A stretch of DNA of 64,000 nt from Schistocephalus solidus (taxonomy: Eukaryota > Platyhelminthes > Cestoda > Diphyllobothriidea > Diphyllobothriidae): contig WEDG01001063.1 of the NCBI GenBank assembly GCA_017591395.1, positions 30,607-94,606 on the forward strand, written 5' to 3'. A program made the translations under genes and the position numbers. Below are positions 58,646 through 64,000 of the stretch, one piece after another. Position 1 is the first letter of the stretch; every line of letters begins with the position of its first letter. The notes below the pieces were generated by a model, which did not search any database, was not told the DNA's origin, and worked only from the letters and a program-made list of their open reading frames with translations.

Positions 58646-59800
58646 CGTAAATTTGATTTCCTGACTGACATAAGTAAGTATCCAATATTGATAACTGTAT
58701 GCGTTTGAGCACCGTCAACTATTTTCACTGTTGCCTTCAACGAAGAACTATCAGCCTACACGAATGACGGCGACGAGATAGGGTACTATAAGGTACTTCG
58801 ACTGTGAAACAACTAACAGTTCATCCCAGTGCAATGTTGAGACTGATGGCTGTCGTATAATTCGCGTATTCGAAAAGAGTGAATACACATATGGTACAGT
58901 AAATTACAGCACTGAATTGTCGGCGGAACTAAATTTTAAACTTGTCGTCACAAGTGAAAGCTATAAAGAAACTCAAAAGGTAAATTCATCCTAAGTTGAT
59001 CGTAAACCTTTACAGAAACCTGATGGTTATTCAGATTCCCTGTGCAACATCAGAGAGGAATTGAACACATTCGAAATCGAGACCACTACAAAGGATAATG
59101 ATCGTATAAATAAGACGACGCAAGTCTTAAAGAAGGATGAGTTACCCATGTTTCTCTCACACGGCGGAAGCCTTGTCTTTCAGCGTTTGCTGATTACTAC
59201 AATCACTGAAAGGAGTACTGAGGTCTGTGGACTGGATAATTTGGGGAATTTACTCGAATTCACTTATGTTGGCGTCTCTTTGGGGTGCTTTATTTTATAT
59301 CTTATTAGGACTACCTGGGCGAAAAAATTACAAATTTTGATGATTTTCAGCTATCGGCCTTTGGTATACAGATTAGTGTTTCCCTGCCGGACGGTATGAA
59401 GCGAACATGGCAGAAGTACTTTACAATGGATGGGTAATTTCCGGAAATCTCAATTGATTGTACTGTCATATTTGCTTGTTTTAAATAAACAACTGTCTAT
59501 GCGTTCTGTAAGTCAAAATAGTTTCCATTTTCTCATAACAAATCAGTAAGGCACACGGCAGTCGATCGGCCAAAACTGGGGAAAACAGTAAGGAGAATTT
59601 ACATTATATGGTTAATCTGTTGCTGAAGAATTTTCCTCTGATAATAACTTTCATCTGCCTTCGTAAGTTACTTCGCTCAGTCTTTGTGGGCGCGTTCAGT
59701 GTTATATATTCTTTTAGATTGCACCCTTTGTGATAAGCGTTTGATGTGTAAAGTTTACTCAAATCAACCGAAAAACGCTTTCTGACATATTCTTCGGTAG
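58646..59800 (+). CDS. Candidate host gene with mini-introns, product unknown
   Basis: Six likely exons, all plus strand: 58646-58673, 58710-58979, 59016-59222, 59309-59433, 59547-59662 and from 59718. Introns are 36, 36, 86, 113 and about 55 nt, with GT..AG ends (GTAAGT at 58674 and 59663) and frame kept across each junction. Pieces: KFDFLTDI, TIFTVAFNEELSAYTNDGDE, FDCETTNSSSQCNVETDGCR, STELSAELNFKLVVTSESYK, DELPMFLSHGGSLVFQ, DDFQLSAFGIQISVSLPDGM, KRTWQKYFTMDG, NLLLKNFPLIITFICL, CTLCDKRLMCKV. One base near 58793 must be skipped to keep frame (frameshift, error or missed splice). No domain is named; Cys-rich spots and Asn-Ser/Thr sites suggest a secreted or membrane protein. A weak likeness in Cys spacing to an integrin-alpha stalk is not enough to assign it. 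Ends are open. Confidence 0.6.
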
Positions 59801-61784
59801 ACTTTTTGTGGTTTAAAGGTGCTCATTGATTTTTAGTAAACAGGGAGAACTGACTACTAACATGTCATTAGCGTTTGTTTTACTAGTTGCCTATACTCCA
59901 AGCAGCTTTATGTGCACAGAAAGGCAACTGGTCAAGCCTCAGGTGCTTCAGTATTTTAGGTAGCAGACCTAAATAAATGCATGCCTATTTACCTTTGAAT
60001 GCTGACTCTTAATGACAATTCCTTGTCAATTGTAAGGAAGCACATCTAAAAAGATGCTGACGCCCACTTTTGTCAACCATTAAGAACCGTTAAAACCTTG
60101 TTTGAAGCACGGGCCAGTATCACTGTCACCCGGCGCCCCACTATTTGGATCGTGATTATGTACAAATTATAATTAGGCTCATCCACATAAACATAATTAC
60201 ACTTGTAGATCAGTGGGTTGAACATAATGCCCACTTGGCTGAACCTACTGCACCTTCCTGGTACGCTAACTTGGTGCGCTTCTGCAAAAATATACTACCT
60301 GTAGCTACTTGTCTTAAGCGCATAGATACAAATTCACTGCTTAAACCCCATTCTTTCTATCCATACTCGCATTTCTCGGTTTCCATCCCCAAGTTCACCT
60401 TGGTTGTCGAGCTTTACGCAGTGTCTTTAAATCAGTCTCCTAACGGTATACAGTTATGGTGAACATTGAAACACTGCTTCCTTCCATTTATACCTTAGAC
60501 CTTCTTCCTGACCTTTCAATCGGTGTCTAATCAACGTCCGTTTTAAAAATAATTTTACCACGTAATGTTAATTTAAGACCCATAAGCTACAGGAGTGACC
60601 CATATTTTAGGACTTGAGCTTCTAGGTTTGCAAGCTGGCGCCTCCTAAACTTAAGCTATTTTGAAATATGCAATAAGCGACACAGGTTCACGAATGTTGG
60701 CATAACTGATTAATAGTCACTTTGGCCATTTATTTGAATTATTTGTTTTTTAACCCTTCTCTGTTGATCTAATTTGGCAAACGGAAGATCTGGTAATATC
60801 CAAATTTCCTAACATTTGAACTCTTGGACATCTTGAGTTAATGCTCGGGTAATTTGACAAAAAGTTCAGCTTTGTGGAGATCTTGATTGTTGCCATAACA
60901 ATCGTTCAAATGTGGTTCGAAAATCTTTGCCTCCTAATCGTTTTAATCGTTATAATTGAAGAACCTGGTGAGAAAAACTCGAAACGTGCAAAGAATAGAC
61001 TTGATTTTTAGTCTACGTTAATGCAACTAACTTGCTCTAGGAAAATCCGAATGTTTCCCTAATTTCCCGGGACAAGCATTCCACTTCAATGAATGTATTC
61101 TTGTTGGACTAACACAATCGGAATTTTGTCGACTCTAGTTCTTTTATTCAGAATCTTTGATAATCAGTAATACGTATGGTGGCATAATTCAAAGGTTTCG
61201 AAGCCCGAAACATAAGGTCTGACAAATTTAACTTATTATTTTTCCCCTAAGGCATTTCAAAGACTTTAAACTAAATGGATAGTTAAGGTGGCCGATTGTT
61301 TTGCTTCACATGTTTCATTTTGCAAATATGCGAGGTATATTAATGGAGTATTTTCACCTGGGTTACCAAGGATAACCCGGTTTACCTTTCCTCCGTTTTA
61401 TCTTTCTTTAAACAGGCAACTTCTATCTCAAGAGCAAGTGGGATTACCTGTGGTGTTCAAAGTTAAAAAACCTCCAAAACCAATAATCCATGGTAATATC
61501 GAAAACTTTTATCGAATTAAGCATTGCTAGATACCTTTTTACCCAGACCTTCCAATAAGGAAACGAGTTTTTGCTGGGAGGATAACATGGAACTTTTCTC
61601 CAAATTCCTTGAAAGAAAGGTAAGCAAACACCAGTGTTATGTTGCCGCTTAAGTATGTTCCTGAAAGATCTGAATTAGGTTCTCCTAAACCAGTTCAGCG
61701 GAAATGCAGGTTAAACTAATTTTGTCCTAAATTTTGTTTTCACTTCCTTCGGGGGATTTTGAGGCTCCACTTCAACGTTTTTAA
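59801..61784 (+). other. Possible further exons, otherwise unassigned
   Basis: Candidates: FEARASITVTRRPTIWIVI at about 60092-60150, a 105-codon frame at 60145-60462, and 61416-61492, preceded by the strong acceptor TTATCTTTCTTTAAACAG and reading QLLSQEQVGLPVVFKVKKPP with a possible donor GTAATA. None is proven to join the gene at 58.6-59.8 kb. Confidence 0.25.
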
Positions 61785-61799
61785 TTAGCCGTTGTGTTG

Positions 61800-61958
61800 C
61801 ATTCGTTGATGAACGCTCACCGATTGCTATCGGAACTTAATCGTTCCGCACTGCCTTGAGGCTCACTCTCGAGCCCCACCAACAGCCGCACAGCGGCTAG
61901 TAGTAGAATAGGCAGATGAATATATTGCCAGTCTCTCTTGTCTTTGTCGGCTAACAAA
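61800..61958 (+). repeat. SINE fragment (body plus tail, head deleted)
   Basis: GCTCACCGATTGCTATCGGAA and TTCCGCACTGCCTTGAGGCTC match the body of the SINE at 56742-57035, and CCAGTCTCTCTTGTCTTTGTCGG matches, in pieces, its tail, in the same relative orientation. The tRNA-like head is missing. The Penelope-like coding frame begins directly after the tail. Confidence 0.7.
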
Positions 61959-63695
61959 AGCACACATGAGAAGTTGAAACAGCTTCAAGCGAACCAAGAC
62001 ATCCTGATAACAAGACCGGATAAAGGAACAGGCATCGTTATAATGAACAGATCAGACTATGTAACGAAGATGCACTCCATACTCTCCGACCAAAATAAAT
62101 TCCGAGAAGTGCATAAAGAAAAGGATTGCACTGATGAAGTAGAGGCACAATTGACTGACTGCTTAAAAAGACTCCATGCAGGGGGTTTTCTAAGCGACCG
62201 TGACCTCGAACGCCTCAGACCAGTAGGTACACACATCCCTCGACTCTATGGTCTACCGAAGATCCACAAAGAAGGCTTGCCACTGCGTCCGATTTTAGAC
62301 ATGCGAAACTCTCCTTATCATGCCATAGCAAAGTGGTTAGCAGAAAAACTAAAGCCTGTACAACGTCAGCTAGCGCCACGTAGCTACCGAGATACCTTCG
62401 AATTTATTGAAGACGTCAAAGACCTTAACTTAAACGGCACGAAGATGCTATCTTTGGATGTCTCATCACTTTTTACAAACGTCCCTGTCACTGAGACAGT
62501 CGATTACCTATGTGAATTCCTTTTGACCAGTGAGCAAGAAACAGGAATACCGAAAATACACTGAAAGAATTATTACTAAGATGCACGTTAAATGTGCAGT
62601 TCCTTTTTGATAACCAACTATACAGACAAATAGACGGTGTTGCTATGGGCTCGCCACTTGGACCTGTCCTAGCCGATGTATTTATGGGCAAGTTGGAGAA
62701 ATTTCAGTTAAGCGGACAGATCAATAAGCTAAGATACTACGGTCGATACGTCGACGACATCTTTGCAATTGTCACAGAAGAAACAAAATGTAGACGAGCT
62801 CTTATACACTGTAAAACCAAGCACATCCGTCGATCAAATTCACGGTGGAGATGGAAAGAGCAGGTTCACTCCCTTTCTTAGACGTCCTTCTAAGCAGAAG
62901 ACCTGACGGCAGCATCCGAAGGAGCGTTTATCGAAAGAAAACCTGGTCTGGGCAATATATGAACTTAAGCAGTTTCATACCTCTCCAACAGAAACGTAAT
63001 CTAATCCGTTGCTTAGCGCAAAGGGCCAGAAAAATTTGCACGGCAGATAGTATCGAGGAGGAGCTTGGGAAGATCCAGAACCTACTTCGAGAGAATGGAT
63101 ACCCAGATCGGTTTATTACGAAGCATCTTGTCGTTAGACCAGTGAAACCTGCCAAGGATACTGTGGAAAAGAAACTCTATTCCTCAAAGTGCCCTTTCAA
63201 GGGGATTCGGCTAGTGAACTACTGAAAAGACGCCTTAACCAAGCCGTTACACAAACGTTCCCAGCAGCGAAACTTCAGATAGTGTTCTCAACCAACCCTC
63301 TTTTACGAGGCGAAGGCAAGGATAGGTTGCCGACTCAGACCACCTTCATGTGCATTTACTCATTTACTTGCTCCTGTGGAGCAGGTTATATTGGTCGCAC
63401 GAGTCGGTGCTTATCCAAAAGAATAAAATAACACATCCCAGCATGGCTGAGCAAAGGGGAAGTCAAGAGCATAAAAAGCGCCATCCTTGCACATCTTGTT
63501 GACACCGGGCATAGTGTGGACCCCAGCGAAGCTTTCCGTGTAATTTATAAGGTCCCACCAAACTACCCCAAGCCACTGGGTCAACGTCTACTAGCAGCAG
63601 CAGAAGCGACTGCCATTAGGTTGAAGAAGCCGGTCTTGTGCGCACAAAAGAACCTCGTACAAGCTCCGCGCTTAGCTTGGCCAACGGCCGCTTAA
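61959..63695 (+). pseudogene. Penelope-like element, family 2: RT with YVDD plus GIY-YIG endonuclease
   Basis: RT start THEKLKQLQANQDILITRPD, KGTGIVIMNRSDYV, LYGLPKIHKEGLPLRPILDM, MLSLDVSSLFTNVPVTETVD (to 62564); then after a frameshift FLFDNQLYRQIDGVAMGSPL, GPVLADVFMGKLEKF, YYGRYVDDIFAIV (YVDD intact, about 62745); after a second frameshift near 62840 SLPFLDVLLSRRPDGSIRRS; after a third near 63200 LLKRRLNQAVTQTFPAAKLQ, SFTCSCGAGYIGRTSRCLSK (GIY-YIG), a stop at 63428, HIPAWLSKGEVKSIK and VDPSEAFRVIYKVPPNYPKP, ending at 63695. About 575 codons in all. The N terminus is replaced by the SINE fragment. Confidence 0.9.
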
Positions 63696-64000
63696 CTGCA
63701 TGTATCCCCCGCGCCATCTCTGTCCTCCCCTTCTCCTAGAACGGCTCTACCAAACACTTACTGCCGCCTATCAAATTGTCTCTTATCACCCTTCCCCTAT
63801 GCACATTCCTCAGATAACCCACACAAATAGACGAACATTATCGATTTCATGTTTTAAATTTCTACTGCGTTCCAACGTTTCTCTATAACTGTACTGGCCT
63901 GAAGAGAAGTTATCGAAAGCAGCGCGTATGCTCGCCAAGTTGTCTTTTGAATTATTTTTGATGTTAAATGAACCTTTAAAACGCATTCAAATGGCAAATA
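63696..64000 (+). other. Penelope-like 3' region and window end
   Basis: No gene seen. Probably the 3' untranslated region of the family 2 element (pyrimidine-rich to about 63890, then AT-rich). The end of the element cannot be fixed. Confidence 0.4.

Overview
This is a eukaryotic window made mostly of repeats; I see no prokaryotic gene organisation. Penelope-like (GIY-YIG), CR1-type and RTE-type elements occur together with tRNA-derived short repeats, TTAGGG-like degenerate arrays and one host-gene candidate with 36-nt introns. This points to a flatworm. From memory of similar retroelement proteins I lean to a diphyllobothriidean tapeworm, but that is inference and no search was run.

Layout. 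1-880 (-): decayed Penelope-like RT running off the window edge. 0.9-5.4 kb: no recognisable gene. 5.4-10.88 kb: a tandem array of about 18 monomers (about 305 bp) built on a tRNA-like head, part of it in a 1,220-bp higher-order repeat. 11.2-14.5 kb (-): a CR1-type element split by a composite RTE insertion. 15.6-20.7 kb (-): a long decayed RTE-type element whose ORF2 ends in C2H2 zinc fingers. 21.3-21.7 kb (-): a Tc1/mariner-type transposase relic. 21.7-30.5 kb: mostly unassigned, with a telomere-like repeat and a diverged SINE. 30.5-32.1 kb: an RTE fragment (-) back to back with a Penelope-like fragment (+). 35.4-39.9 kb: two copies of a repeat with TTAGGG-like tracts, then a 290-bp trinucleotide array. 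41.0-41.5 kb (-): a Penelope-like endonuclease relic of a second family. 45.8-47.15 kb: a repeat carrying a large foldback element. 48.6-52.5 kb (-): a second RTE with zinc fingers, again back to back with Penelope-like fragments (52.6-54.25 kb), one of which keeps an uninterrupted GIY-YIG endonuclease. 54.26-57.73 kb: a younger array of the same tRNA-derived monomer, inverted copies, a third Penelope-like fragment and a second SINE, separated by (TA)n tracts. 58.6-59.8 kb (+): the best host-gene candidate. 61.8-63.7 kb (+): a second-family Penelope-like element with the YVDD motif intact but three frameshifts and one stop.

Almost every coding-like stretch is a decayed retroelement; catalytic motifs are mutated in several copies (YVDD to YVID, FADD to FTDE, GDFN to GKFN, transposase E to K). 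The most unusual structures are the tRNA-derived satellite with its four-monomer higher-order repeat, the related SINE with its body inverted relative to the tRNA head, the zinc-finger RTE ORF2, the back-to-back 5'-truncated RTE/Penelope junctions, the foldback element, and the mini-intron gene near 59 kb.
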